DNA of 64,000 nucleotides, taken from contig NZ_LGIT01000004.1 in the NCBI RefSeq assembly GCF_001187865.1, forward strand, positions 1 to 64,000, given 5' to 3'. The translations under genes and the position numbers were made by a program. This stretch comes from Klebsiella sp. RIT-PI-d (GTDB lineage: Bacteria > Pseudomonadota > Gammaproteobacteria > Enterobacterales > Enterobacteriaceae). This document shows positions 12,287 through 20,698 of this stretch, one piece after another (position 1 is the stretch's first letter; every line of letters begins with the position of its first letter). Below the pieces are notes generated by a model, which had not been told where the DNA came from, made no database searches, and worked only from the letters and a program-made list of their open reading frames with translations.

Positions 12287-13219
12287 ATGATCCCGAGTAT
12301 CTCCAGCGACATTACCTTTCGCAAGCTCGCTATCTTCATGACGTTTATGGAGAAAGGCACTATCGCCCGTACTGCCGAGGCGCTGGCGCTCAGCGGCGTC
12401 AGCGTCCATCGTGCTCTGCATACGCTGGAAGAGAATGTACGCTGTCCGCTATTTATTCACAAAGGCCGTAATCTGATCGCGCTTCCGGCAGCGTTGACGC
12501 TGCTGGAATACTGTCAGGAAGTGACGCAGCTTATGGCGCGAGGGCTGGAAGAAACGCGTAAAACCGCAGGTGTCGGGCAGGGACGCCTGCGGGTGGGCAC
12601 GCTCTACTCGCTGACGCTGGAAACCGTTCCGCGCCTGATTATGGGCATGAAACTGCGGCGTCCGGAGCTGGAAATGGATTTGACGATGGGCTCCAATGCG
12701 GCGCTGCTGCGGATGCTGGAAGATGGCATGCTTGATGCGATCCTGATCTCTATTTCTGAAAGCGATATTGATCGTAATAGCCTGGAAGTCCTGCCGCTAT
12801 TTCATGATGATATTTACCTTGCAGCCCCTGCCAGCGCCTCGCTGGATACGTCTACGCTTGCCGATCTACGCGATTACAGCGACCAGAAATTTGTCTCGCT
12901 GGCGGAAGGTTTTGCCACTTACGTGGGCTTTCAGGACGCGTTTCATATCGCCGGTTTTGAGCCAGAAATCGTGACCCGGGTGAATGATATTTTTTCTATG
13001 CTCAGTCTGGTGCAGGCGGGCGTCGGCTTCACGTTAATGCCTGGCCGTATGAAGAAAATGTATGAAGGGTCGGTGAAACTGCAAAAATTGTCGCAGCCCT
13101 ACCAGATGCAGCAGCTTATCGCCATTGTCTTTGCCCGCAATCGCGAGCTGGACCCCGGTCTGTTAGCGCTGGCCGCAGAGGGCCGAATGTATGCCAGAAG
13201 TCTACAGGAGTCGGGGTAA
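12287..13219 (+). CDS. mdcR: LysR-type regulator of malonate utilisation MdcR
   Basis: A 310-residue LysR-type regulator with an N-terminal winged helix-turn-helix (about residues 10-65, TIARTAEALALSGVSVHRAL) and a periplasmic-binding-like effector domain (about 90-300). Linkage to mdcA-H supports MdcR, the activator that senses malonate in Klebsiella. It starts 25 bp after the yheS stop with a GGAGCGG ribosome-binding site and converges on mdcH with 47 bp between stops. Its closeness to yheS raises the chance of read-through from the yheS promoter. Distinction from other LysR proteins rests on context. Confidence 0.88.
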   Translation: MIPSISSDITFRKLAIFMTFMEKGTIARTAEALALSGVSVHRALHTLEENVRCPLFIHKGRNLIALPAALTLLEYCQEVTQLMARGLEETRKTAGVGQGRLRVGTLYSLTLETVPRLIMGMKLRRPELEMDLTMGSNAALLRMLEDGMLDAILISISESDIDRNSLEVLPLFHDDIYLAAPASASLDTSTLADLRDYSDQKFVSLAEGFATYVGFQDAFHIAGFEPEIVTRVNDIFSMLSLVQAGVGFTLMPGRMKKMYEGSVKLQKLSQPYQMQQLIAIVFARNRELDPGLLALAAEGRMYARSLQESG

Positions 13220-13266
13220 ATGGCTGCGGTGTCAGAAGGTAATCCCTGGCGCCGCAATGCCGGGTA

Positions 13267-14169
13267 TTAGCTCTGCACTTGCAGACGGTTTGCCAGGTGT
13301 ACCGCGACCTCAATACCGCTACGCTCCAGCGAAATCGAATCGCCCTCCCAGGCAGCCTGCCGGGTAAGACAGGTTAATACCCCGCCTGGCGGCATTTCGA
13401 TAGCCAGCCGGGATTCGCGTTCATTGGCAGCAATGACCGCTTCCTGCCAGCGTACCGTGCGGGCCATGTTCATCGCCAAATCATCCGCGATTTTTTCCGG
13501 CTGCCATAATACGCGTCCGGTACTGCCGCTAAGATAGGCGCAGCGCGGGCGAGCAAGGGTCACACCCGCAAACGCCGCCACTAACTTCTGCGCGGGTTCC
13601 GCTAATAGCGCGCAGTGTGAGGGCACGCTGACCGCCAGACGATGTACTTTGTTGGCCCCTTTCGCAAGCGCACGCTTCGCAACATCGGCCATCGCTTCAT
13701 CGCTCCCGGCAATCACGATTTGCGTTTCGGCATTCAGATTAGCAATATAGGTCCCGCTGCCTTCGGTCAGGGCTTCCACCTGGCTCAGCGTTAGCCCCAT
13801 GATGGCCGTCAGGCCGTAGCCGTGAGGGTAGGCCTGCTCCATGACATCACCACGCAGCGCCACCAGTCTTAGCGCGTCGGCAAAATCCAGCGCGCCCGCG
13901 ACTACCGCAGCTGGATACGCGCCGATAGACAGGCCGCTGACAATATCCGGCTCGATACCGCGCCGCTGCAACTCTCGCCCCCAGGCTACGCCGCAAATTA
14001 ACAGCGCAAGCTGGACCGCCCGGGTATGACGCAGTGCCTCTGGCGAATCGAGCGTCAGGGCTTCGTCGCCTAACACCGCGTGCGCCTGCGCCATTTCATC
14101 GCCGGGAAGCTGTTGTAGCATACCGGGACGCTGTGTCCCCTGCCCCGGAAAGGTAAACAGAATTTTCAT
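13267..14169 (-). CDS. mdcH: Malonate decarboxylase malonyltransferase (epsilon) MdcH
   Basis: MdcH transfers malonyl from malonyl-CoA to the acyl-carrier subunit, priming malonate decarboxylase. I start at 14169 (MKILFTFPGQGTQRPG, 300 aa), where ATG overlaps the mdcG stop as ATGA; the open frame upstream is not coding. The nucleophile serine is S81 in SGLSIGAYPA, with His instead of Leu expected in FabD-type GHSxG. The partner histidine is H185 in VPSHCALL. It is the last gene of the mdc operon. Confidence 0.94.
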   Translation of the reverse strand: MKILFTFPGQGTQRPGMLQQLPGDEMAQAHAVLGDEALTLDSPEALRHTRAVQLALLICGVAWGRELQRRGIEPDIVSGLSIGAYPAAVVAGALDFADALRLVALRGDVMEQAYPHGYGLTAIMGLTLSQVEALTEGSGTYIANLNAETQIVIAGSDEAMADVAKRALAKGANKVHRLAVSVPSHCALLAEPAQKLVAAFAGVTLARPRCAYLSGSTGRVLWQPEKIADDLAMNMARTVRWQEAVIAANERESRLAIEMPPGGVLTCLTRQAAWEGDSISLERSGIEVAVHLANRLQVQS

Positions 14170-14786
14170 GATCCCTCCCTGTGCCACGGGTCGCGAACCA
14201 GAAGCGGCCCCCGGCTGGTTTTCAGCAATACTTTGCCGTCGCGTAACCACTCCGCCAGCGCGAAACCGCCGTTGGGCGTCTCGACCTGGGTGTCCGCACG
14301 GCAAAGGACTGTCGTTAATTGTTGCTGCCAGCGTTCCAGTTGCTGGCGTGGCAGCTGTTGTGGTGCCCGGATCAGCAGATCCAAATCGCTTTGAGCATGG
14401 ATAACCGGGATACCGGTCGCCAGCGCATACGCCACGCTGCCCGTAATTCCCCACTGCCACGGCCATGCCTGCTGCGCAAGCTGAAGCGCGACCTGCACCG
14501 GCGGCTGCGAGATAAACGGTGAACGTATTAAGGTCTGCGGATTGACCAGATCTTCTGGCGCAATGCTGCGTACAACATCGCCAGGGTTTACCCAGCCCGC
14601 CGCACGCTGGTCGCGACGCATTCCGCGCACGCCTGCGGGAATACGTCCCTGAACATCAACATCGCGCCGCACCACAACCGGCAAACCGGTATGCCAGACG
14701 TCATCCACCCACGATTCTGTAATATCTTCCAGTGCGTTTCGGGTGGTCAGCCAGATAAGCTCGTGCGGGCGTGATGTTGAAGTCAT
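14166..14786 (-). CDS. mdcG: Phosphoribosyl-dephospho-CoA transferase MdcG
   Basis: MdcG attaches the 2'-(5''-phosphoribosyl)-3'-dephospho-CoA prosthetic group to the acyl carrier subunit MdcC. The nucleotidyltransferase DxD pair is D134/D136 in AQSDLDLLIR. I start at 14786 (MTSTSRPHEL, 206 aa), 2 bp after the mdcF stop, instead of an in-frame codon inside mdcF. The ATGA overlap with mdcH indicates coupling. Confidence 0.93.
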   Translation of the reverse strand: MTSTSRPHELIWLTTRNALEDITESWVDDVWHTGLPVVVRRDVDVQGRIPAGVRGMRRDQRAAGWVNPGDVVRSIAPEDLVNPQTLIRSPFISQPPVQVALQLAQQAWPWQWGITGSVAYALATGIPVIHAQSDLDLLIRAPQQLPRQQLERWQQQLTTVLCRADTQVETPNGGFALAEWLRDGKVLLKTSRGPLLVRDPWHREGS

Positions 14787-14788
14787 GA

Positions 14789-15748
14789 TTACATTCCTGA
14801 AGTCAGCGAGATAAACAGCGGCAGCGACAGGATACACAATACAGAACTGAGCAGCAGTACGGCTTCTGCATCCGGCGACTGCACACCAAAGCGGTTACCG
14901 AATACCACGCCGAAGAAACCGGCAGACAGCGCGATCATCAGAATTGCCGTAATGGCCACTGAACCATGCAGACCAAATGCCAGCACCAGACCCCAGGCAA
15001 TCGCGGGTTGGATCAGCAGCTTCGCAATGGTCGAGGTAATGACCATAGTGTTGATTTTCAGTTTACGCGCAGACAGGATAACCCCGGTCAGGAACAGCGC
15101 TGCAGCCGTGGCAGCCAGACCCAGCGGTTTAATTGCCGCCAGTAACAGCTCGGGCATCTTGATACCGATAGCCGAAAGGATCACCCCCAGCAGCGGCCCC
15201 ATGACGATCGGCTTCTTGATTGAACGCCACATCAGCACCGGCAGCATTGACAGCGTAGAACCGGTATTGCCGCCCTCGCTACGCGCTTTTTCGCGCTCGA
15301 GGATCAGCAGGCAGAACGGCGTCATCAGCACGGAACCGCAGGCAATTGAGACGGCAACAGAAAGTGACGTAGACGGACCTTCACCCAGCACGCTACCCAG
15401 AATCGGCAGACCGAGCGCAGCATAGTTTGGCAGCGCAACCGTCAAAGTCAGTACCGCAGCATCCTGCGACGATTTTTTAAATACGCTGGTGGCGAGGAAA
15501 TAAATTGCGGCATAAGTGATCCACATGGCCAGCGTCAGTACCAGAACCAGCGGCGACTGCGCCACAATTCCCGTCCACGGCGTTTGCACCGTGGCGCTGA
15601 ACAGCGCCGCTGGCAGTGCAAAATCCATTACAAAAATGTTCAGCAGGGAAACGTTCTTGTTGTCTACCATTTTGGCCTTTCCGGCCCAGAACCCCAGCAG
15701 CATAATCAGGAAAATCGGTGCAAGAGCATGAACGATCACGTAAGTCAT
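14789..15748 (-). CDS. mdcF: Malonate transporter MdcF (auxin efflux carrier family)
   Basis: A 319-residue inner-membrane protein of the AEC family with about ten hydrophobic segments (for example ITYAAIYFLA and LAATAAALFLTGVIL). In mdc clusters this gene supplies malonate uptake, although the family is named for efflux. It has a good AGGTGA ribosome-binding site and is separated from mdcE by 150 bp with two hairpins, so its expression may differ from that of the enzyme subunits. Confidence 0.92.
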   Translation of the reverse strand: MTYVIVHALAPIFLIMLLGFWAGKAKMVDNKNVSLLNIFVMDFALPAALFSATVQTPWTGIVAQSPLVLVLTLAMWITYAAIYFLATSVFKKSSQDAAVLTLTVALPNYAALGLPILGSVLGEGPSTSLSVAVSIACGSVLMTPFCLLILEREKARSEGGNTGSTLSMLPVLMWRSIKKPIVMGPLLGVILSAIGIKMPELLLAAIKPLGLAATAAALFLTGVILSARKLKINTMVITSTIAKLLIQPAIAWGLVLAFGLHGSVAITAILMIALSAGFFGVVFGNRFGVQSPDAEAVLLLSSVLCILSLPLFISLTSGM

Positions 15749-15762
15749 AAATCACCTGTAGT

Positions 15763-15820
15763 TTAAAAGAAAAATCACGGCATTCTTCCGGCGACCGTTC
15801 CCTGAGTCGGCAGAAGAATG
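15763..15820 (-). terminator. Possible attenuator or terminator between mdcE and mdcF
   Basis: On the minus strand an 8-bp perfect outer stem (CATTCTTC with GAAGAATG, 15781-15820) with an inner CGAC/GTCG pairing is followed, after CCGTGA, by the T-rich run TTTTTCTTTT. The mdcF start is only about 15 bp further on. The gap before the T-run makes it weaker than a textbook terminator. Confidence 0.45.
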
Positions 15821-15857
15821 TGTGTTTAGTACTGGCGCGATGATTATTATTTTTCGC

Positions 15858-15879
15858 TTGCCTGCTCAACGGCAGGCAA
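15858..15879 (-). other. Hairpin directly downstream of mdcE
   Basis: An 8-bp perfect inverted repeat (TTGCCTGC with GCAGGCAA, 6-nt loop) begins 20 bp after the mdcE stop. There is no T-run directly after it. It may protect the 3' end of an mdcABCDE mRNA segment; this is inference. Confidence 0.5.
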
Positions 15880-15898
15880 TCCGGCAGGTCTCGCTTAC

Positions 15899-16702
15899 TT
15901 ACCAGCTTGCTCGCATACGTTCACGTACCAGAGCAGAGCTGCGACGGTTATCGGCACCCAAACGGTTTTTAAGCGTAGGGTCCTGACGCGCGTCATTAAT
16001 GGCCTGTTGCAGCGTGGTGGTCACCTGCTCCAGATCGGTTGTAGTCGGGGCATCCGGGTTAGTGATGTCCAGCAGATCCGCAAGCAGCCCCAGCGTGGCG
16101 TAGTTATCAATGTCATAGGCCATCGGCGGGATCGTCGCGGCCAGTTTTTCCAGTGACTCTACGGAGCGCAGCGTGATACGCGCGGCGGATTCTTTCCCCA
16201 TCGCATGGATCAGTACGCCTTTGTCGTTAAAGGCGATCAGACGGTTGGCCTGATAACCGTGCGCCAGAAATGCACCGGACATCGCTTTACCGACGATAAG
16301 GCCGATGACCGGATGCCCTGCCAGACGTGCATTAGCGTACGCGGCGGCGGCACCCGCCAGCGCCTGATGGATCCCAAAACCTTCTTCACGACGGCCGTAT
16401 GCCTGGCTTGGTACATCAATAACCGCCACAATCGGACGTTTGACGGCTTTATCGGCATCAGCAGCGATGGTTTCAGAAACCACTTTTGCCAGCGTCCAGC
16501 CTTCGAGCAGACCGACTTCACCGCCAGCGGCGCGCGGGAAATGGTTATTGGCATCGGGAACCACGGCGATGAAACGCACGGTTTCGCCATTCAGTTCGCC
16601 ATCAGCGGCCTGCACTGACGGGCAAAGACCTTCCAGACGTTTTGCATTCGGCGCCAGCGTTTTTAGCCATACTTCGCCGCGATGTGTTGAGTTGCTCATC
16701 AT
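15899..16702 (-). CDS. mdcE: Malonate decarboxylase gamma subunit MdcE
   Basis: MdcE with MdcD forms the decarboxylase that converts malonyl-S-ACP to acetyl-S-ACP and CO2. The 267 residues (MMSNSTHRGEVWLK...) show the crotonase-like carboxyltransferase fold, with GLIVGKAMSGAFLAHGYQAN near the centre. Two adjacent ATGs (16702 and 16699) could start it. The first overlaps the mdcD stop (ATGA), so the pair is coupled. Confidence 0.94.
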   Translation of the reverse strand: MMSNSTHRGEVWLKTLAPNAKRLEGLCPSVQAADGELNGETVRFIAVVPDANNHFPRAAGGEVGLLEGWTLAKVVSETIAADADKAVKRPIVAVIDVPSQAYGRREEGFGIHQALAGAAAAYANARLAGHPVIGLIVGKAMSGAFLAHGYQANRLIAFNDKGVLIHAMGKESAARITLRSVESLEKLAATIPPMAYDIDNYATLGLLADLLDITNPDAPTTTDLEQVTTTLQQAINDARQDPTLKNRLGADNRRSSALVRERMRASW

Positions 16703-17532
16703 TTCACCTCCCGGGCGAAAAGCGTTTTGATTTGTTCGGCATCGGCCTGATTGCGGGTGTCGAAGCGGGTCAGACGCGTTAAATAATCGTCATAGTTATC
16801 GGTACGGTGTTTAGCCGGAACGCCTTTTGCGATGGCGTCATTCATGGCCTCTTTCACCGCATTGATGCCGTCGACGACTAAGGCATCCACCAGCCCGCTT
16901 TGATAGCGCACTTCACCCCCGGTCATGCTCCAGATAAACGGACGGTCGCGGGAGTCATACTCTTCAATCCCGGCTTCCTGTTCGATAACCTGCGGACCGT
17001 TCAGACCCAGACGCGCTTCGCGGGTCACAATCAGATAGCTGCACAGCGCGGCGGCAATAGACATCCCGCCGAAGCAGCCTACGGTTCCGGCGACGATCCC
17101 GACTACAGGCGTGTAACGACGCAGGTCAACAATGGCCGCGTGAATATCAGCGATGGCCGCAAGACCGAGGTTAGCTTCTTGTAAACGTACGCCACCGGTT
17201 TCGAGACATAAAACCGCCTGCGTCGGAATACCGTTGCGGTTGTCTTCTGCTGCCAGTTCAAGCGCCGCTGCCATTTTGGCACCGGACACTTCGCCCATAC
17301 TGCCGCCCTGGAAAGCGCCTTCAATCGCCACGACCACAGCGGGTTTACCGTTGATCGTGCCTTTCGCCACGACCATGCCATCGTCGGCCTGAGGAACAAT
17401 CCCCTGTGCGCCCAGCCACGGCGACATGATGCCTTCGAACGGGTCGAGCAGTTCGCGGTAGCTGCCGTCATCCAGCAACGCTTGTGCGCGCTGGCGCGCT
17501 TTTAATTCGATAAAACTGCGATCGTCACGCAT
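16699..17532 (-). CDS. mdcD: Malonate decarboxylase beta subunit MdcD
   Basis: MdcD is the partner of MdcE in the malonyl-S-ACP decarboxylase. The 277 residues show acetyl-CoA carboxylase beta-like carboxyltransferase features, including GGSMGEVSGAKMAAALELA and VGIVAGTVGCFGG. Unlike AccD it has no N-terminal zinc finger. It overlaps mdcC by 8 nt upstream and mdcE by 4 nt downstream. Confidence 0.94.
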   Translation of the reverse strand: MRDDRSFIELKARQRAQALLDDGSYRELLDPFEGIMSPWLGAQGIVPQADDGMVVAKGTINGKPAVVVAIEGAFQGGSMGEVSGAKMAAALELAAEDNRNGIPTQAVLCLETGGVRLQEANLGLAAIADIHAAIVDLRRYTPVVGIVAGTVGCFGGMSIAAALCSYLIVTREARLGLNGPQVIEQEAGIEEYDSRDRPFIWSMTGGEVRYQSGLVDALVVDGINAVKEAMNDAIAKGVPAKHRTDNYDDYLTRLTRFDTRNQADAEQIKTLFAREVK

Positions 17533-17824
17533 AGCTCACCTCTTCAAAAACCTGTTCGATACGGATGCGCGCCACGCCGGGCGTTGCGCCGAAATCGTGG
17601 ATCGTTAGTTTGCCTGCAGGCAGCGTGCTGACCGTTTGTAAACGGCTGAACAACGCTTCCCAGCGGCTACGGCTGTTATCGACAGAAGTGGTGATATCAA
17701 TGGTTAACGTCTGGCCCTGGTCGGCGGTGAATAACACCTCCATATCTCCGGAGCCAACAACGCCTGCCAGCGATTTACCGTGTAAGGTACGGCTGGCCGG
17801 TACGGTTAACGTAATATGTTCCAT
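17525..17824 (-). CDS. mdcC: Malonate decarboxylase acyl carrier protein MdcC (delta subunit)
   Basis: MdcC is the 99-residue acyl carrier subunit that bears the phosphoribosyl-dephospho-CoA arm on which acetyl and malonyl are exchanged. The attachment serine is visible as S25 in VVGSGDMEVL, the position known in Klebsiella MdcC. It lies between the ERIC element that follows mdcB and mdcD, with its stop overlapping the mdcD start. A GAGG Shine-Dalgarno lies just before the ATG and outside the ERIC. Confidence 0.95.
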   Translation of the reverse strand: MEHITLTVPASRTLHGKSLAGVVGSGDMEVLFTADQGQTLTIDITTSVDNSRSRWEALFSRLQTVSTLPAGKLTIHDFGATPGVARIRIEQVFEEVSYA

Positions 17825-17846
17825 AACATCCTCTTAATGCTTTAAA

Positions 17847-17973
17847 TATACACGTTGTACTTCAAGTTACAGATGCGTTGGCTACGCTCGTTCACCCCAG
17901 TCACGTACTCATGTACGCTCCTGGGGATTCACTCTCTTGCCGCCTTCCTGCAACTCGAATTACTTTGTGTATA
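17847..17973 (-). repeat. ERIC element, full length (127 bp), ending inside mdcB
   Basis: The copy has perfect terminal inverted ends TATACAC (17847-17853) and GTGTATA (17967-17973), and is exactly the canonical 127 bp. Both conserved ERIC core blocks are present (CTCCTGGGGATTCAC and CCCCAGTCACGTACT). It sits between mdcB and mdcC, inside the transcript, and forms the last 14 codons plus the TGA of mdcB. ERICs are non-autonomous repeats found in Enterobacteriaceae and Yersinia that insert at TA and can fold into long RNA hairpins. Confidence 0.96.
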
Positions 17974-18816
17974 GGGCGATTCGATACGATCGAGAAACAG
18001 GGTGGCAGCAAGCAGATCTGCCGCACCGCCTGGCGATGCGTTAAGGGCCAGCATGTGGCGGTCTAACATCGCCAGCGCCAGCTGTCCTGCCGGATGCGCG
18101 CTTCCGCCCGCTTTCAACACGGCGCGTGCGCCAAGCTGCATGGCATCAAGCCCCTCCATTCCGGCGCGAGAAAGTACGCAGGTGTCGGTCAATGAGGTCA
18201 TGATGGCCATCAGCGCATCCAGACGAGCATTCGTTTCATTACTGCCGTTCAATCGACTCTGACGAAGCTGCGGTAACGCACGCTGCACTACGTGAGGAAA
18301 CGCCTGCTGCGCCTCTTCACGCGCCCCGGGTACCCGATAACGATGGGTCGCGCGAAGCCCTTTACTAAAGGCTTTCGGTGCCGCCTCATCCGGCAGTTTT
18401 GCCAGATCCGCAGCGGTACTGGCGACCTGTTGCGCGGTACCCACGCCACCGTGCATCGCCACGGCGCTCACCAGCAGCCCCAGCGCCCAAATCGCGCCGC
18501 GGTGGGTATTTACGCCTTGCGTCGCGGCCATCATCTGCTGCTCGCCTGCGCGACCAAGTCGCCCTATGGTTTGTCTAAGTGCAATATCCGCCGGACGTCG
18601 CCAGCTTTGTTGCGCCAGCGCCTGAAACGTAGAGGTCAGGCTATGCGCGGAACGCTCCATCAGTGCAAGCGTGAGATCGTGGTGCGCGCCGTTCCCCCGA
18701 CTGTCCACCAGACCGGGTTTCGGGCTTAATCGTGCTTCGTCAATCAGACACTGCGTGGCGGTTCGCGCCAGCCATTCCGCACCGCCTTCAACCTGAATCT
18801 GGGGCAGACGTTTCAT
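17929..18816 (-). CDS. mdcB: Triphosphoribosyl-dephospho-CoA synthase MdcB
   Basis: MdcB condenses ATP with dephospho-CoA, releasing adenine, to form the prosthetic-group precursor of malonate decarboxylase; it is the CitG/MdcB family. I start at 18816 (MKRLPQIQVEGG, 295 aa), where ATG overlaps the mdcA stop as TAATG. Conserved segments include SPKPGLVDSRGNGAHHDLTL and GVNTHRGAIWALGL. The last 14 residues (YTQSNSSCRKAARE) and the stop are encoded by an inserted ERIC repeat, so the native C terminus has been replaced. The catalytic core appears intact. Confidence 0.94.
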   Translation of the reverse strand: MKRLPQIQVEGGAEWLARTATQCLIDEARLSPKPGLVDSRGNGAHHDLTLALMERSAHSLTSTFQALAQQSWRRPADIALRQTIGRLGRAGEQQMMAATQGVNTHRGAIWALGLLVSAVAMHGGVGTAQQVASTAADLAKLPDEAAPKAFSKGLRATHRYRVPGAREEAQQAFPHVVQRALPQLRQSRLNGSNETNARLDALMAIMTSLTDTCVLSRAGMEGLDAMQLGARAVLKAGGSAHPAGQLALAMLDRHMLALNASPGGAADLLAATLFLDRIESPYTQSNSSCRKAARE

Positions 18817-20471
18817 TACCAGCTCCGGAATTTTGCAGGTGGGTTGTAGAGACCGCCGGACCATTCAACCAGTTCCGAGACGCTCCCGGCCGCCAGCAGC
18901 GAACGGGTGGCATCGGTACGACGAATGCCAATATCTTCCGGGTAGACCACTTTTCCACTCTGGCGCAGCGCGGCAACGCGTTTAGCATCAACGCCCAGAC
19001 CGATATCGGTGATCCCGGCCACTGCCGCAACCATCGCCCGGCGCTCTTCAAGACTCTCGGCCCGATAAAGGTAAGCAATACCCTCTTCGGTCAACACGTG
19101 AGTCACGTCATCGCCGTAAATCATGACCGGTGCCAGCGGCATTCCGGACGATTTAGCCACGTCGACCGCATCGAGTTTTTCTACGAAGGTAGGCTTAACA
19201 CCGGCCTGGAAGGTTTCCACCATCTGTACAACCAGTTTTTTACCCCGCTGCAGTGGGTCAGGCTCGGTAATCATGTTCAGCCAGGCAGGCGTAGCATGGC
19301 GACGACCGTGCGGATCGTGACCCATATTCGGCGCACCGCCGAAGCCGGAGAGACGACCACGCGTTACCGTTGAAGAGTTAGCGTAACCATCAACCTGTAA
19401 TGTGGAGCCGATAAACATATCCACCGCGTACTGGCCTGCCAGCTGGCAGAACGCACGGTTAGAACGCATGGAGCCATCAGCCCCGGTAAAGAACACATCA
19501 GGACGAGCGCGAATGTACTCTTCCATCCCCAGCTCGCCGCCGAAGCAGTGCACGCTTTCCACCCAGCCGCTTTCAATTGCCGGGATCAGCGTCGGATGCG
19601 GGTTCAGCGTCCAGTGTTTACAGATTTTGCCTTTCAAACCGAGCTGTTCGCCGTAGGTCGGCAGCAGCAGCTCAATGGCAGCGGTATTAAAACCGATACC
19701 GTGGTTCAGCGACTGCACCTGATGCTCCGCGTAGATGCCTTTAATCGCCATCATCGCCATCAGAATATGTTCTTGTTTAATCAGGCGCGGATCGCGGGTA
19801 AACAGCGGCTCGATAAAGAACGGCTTGTCAGCAACGACGACGTAGTCGATCCATGAGCCAGGAATATCGACGCGCGGCAGATCGCATTCGTCATCCACCA
19901 GTTCATTAACCTGAGCAATAACAATACCGTCATGGAACGCGGCGGCTTCAACCAGCGCCGGGGTATCTTCGGTACTGGCTCCGGTGTAAAGGTTACCTTT
20001 GCGGTCGGCTTTAAAACCGGCAATCAGCGCAACATTTGGCGAAAGGTCAACATACAGGCGGGAATACAATTCGATATAAGTATGGATGGCACCGATTTCC
20101 AGCTGGCCATCTTCCAGCAGCTGCGAAATACGCAGGCTTTGCGTACCCGAGAAAGAGAAGTCCAGCTTACGGGCGATCCCTTTTTCAAAAATGTCCAGGT
20201 GTTCACTGCGTCCAACGCTCGGCATGATCATATGCAGATCGTGCACAACGTCAGGGTTTACCTCAGCCAGCATGCGGGATAAGAAATCAGCCTGCTTCTG
20301 GTTGTTACCTTCGAGTACGACGCGATCGCCCGGTGCGATCAGTTTTTCAAGCATGGCGGCCAGGTCTGCGGTCGGCAGTACCTTGCCCTGCACCGGTACG
20401 GAAGCCAGACGCCGCTGTTTCTCGGTGCGGCGCGTGTTCCAGACTCGTGCTGGCGTTTGTCCAGATAACAT
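18816..20471 (-). CDS. mdcA: Malonate decarboxylase alpha subunit MdcA (acetyl-S-ACP:malonate ACP transferase)
   Basis: MdcA exchanges acetyl for malonyl on the carrier protein, releasing acetate and forming malonyl-S-ACP. The 551 residues are the family length and show CoA-transferase-like features, with conserved stretches such as GFKADRKGNLYTG and FGGELGMEEYI. A strong AGGAGG Shine-Dalgarno precedes the ATG. It is the first gene of mdcABCDEFGH. Confidence 0.96.
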   Translation of the reverse strand: MLSGQTPARVWNTRRTEKQRRLASVPVQGKVLPTADLAAMLEKLIAPGDRVVLEGNNQKQADFLSRMLAEVNPDVVHDLHMIMPSVGRSEHLDIFEKGIARKLDFSFSGTQSLRISQLLEDGQLEIGAIHTYIELYSRLYVDLSPNVALIAGFKADRKGNLYTGASTEDTPALVEAAAFHDGIVIAQVNELVDDECDLPRVDIPGSWIDYVVVADKPFFIEPLFTRDPRLIKQEHILMAMMAIKGIYAEHQVQSLNHGIGFNTAAIELLLPTYGEQLGLKGKICKHWTLNPHPTLIPAIESGWVESVHCFGGELGMEEYIRARPDVFFTGADGSMRSNRAFCQLAGQYAVDMFIGSTLQVDGYANSSTVTRGRLSGFGGAPNMGHDPHGRRHATPAWLNMITEPDPLQRGKKLVVQMVETFQAGVKPTFVEKLDAVDVAKSSGMPLAPVMIYGDDVTHVLTEEGIAYLYRAESLEERRAMVAAVAGITDIGLGVDAKRVAALRQSGKVVYPEDIGIRRTDATRSLLAAGSVSELVEWSGGLYNPPAKFRSW

Positions 20472-20588
20472 TATTAACCTCCTGATTCAGCTAATCAGTT
20501 TGATTGGCTTAACACTGTAGAGAGTGTGAACGTTGGTGAGAAATGCATCAATTAAGCAGAGGACAGAATCATTAGCCTGAGAGTAATG

Positions 20589-20594
20589 ATTATA
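20589..20594 (-). promoter_or_regulatory. Candidate -10 box of the mdc operon
   Basis: A perfect TATAAT on the minus strand lies 118 bp upstream of the mdcA start. No good -35 hexamer is present at 16-18 bp (best is TTGATC at 19 bp), which fits a promoter needing an activator such as MdcR. An 8-bp perfect inverted repeat (AATCATTA and TAATGATT, 20567-20591) overlaps it. Confidence 0.5.
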
Positions 20595-20648
20595 GTGAGT
20601 GATGTTTGACGGGGATCAATTTGATCGCTTTAGAAGAATTTACTGGAA

Positions 20649-20681
20649 CATATTATTGTCATTGCAGATGACAATAATATG
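20649..20681. promoter_or_regulatory. 33-bp perfect palindrome upstream of mdcA, candidate MdcR operator
   Basis: Two perfect 14-bp arms (CATATTATTGTCAT and ATGACAATAATATG) flank a 5-nt spacer TGCAG. The centre contains TCATTGCAGATGA, which fits the LysR-type T-N11-A pattern. It lies about 83 bp upstream of the start predicted from the TATAAT box. There is no following T-run on either strand, so it is not an intrinsic terminator. Assignment to MdcR is inference. Confidence 0.55.
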
Positions 20682-20698
20682 AACTTGCTGATTAAACA

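Noticed and set aside
14170-14466. N-terminal extension of mdcH by 99 codons
   Set aside because: It lies wholly inside mdcG in another frame; the family start MKILFTFPGQG is at 14169 with an ATGA overlap.
20606-20619. TTGAC-GGGG-ATCAA upstream of mdcA, one mismatch from an FNR box
   Set aside because: It would centre near -30 relative to the predicted start, not at an activating position, and overlaps another short palindrome (20614-20626). A single near-match is not enough to claim FNR control.
20649-20681. Palindrome read as an intrinsic terminator for nadV
   Set aside because: The stem is AT-rich, has no T-run on the minus strand, and a REP-like stem already lies directly after the nadV stop.
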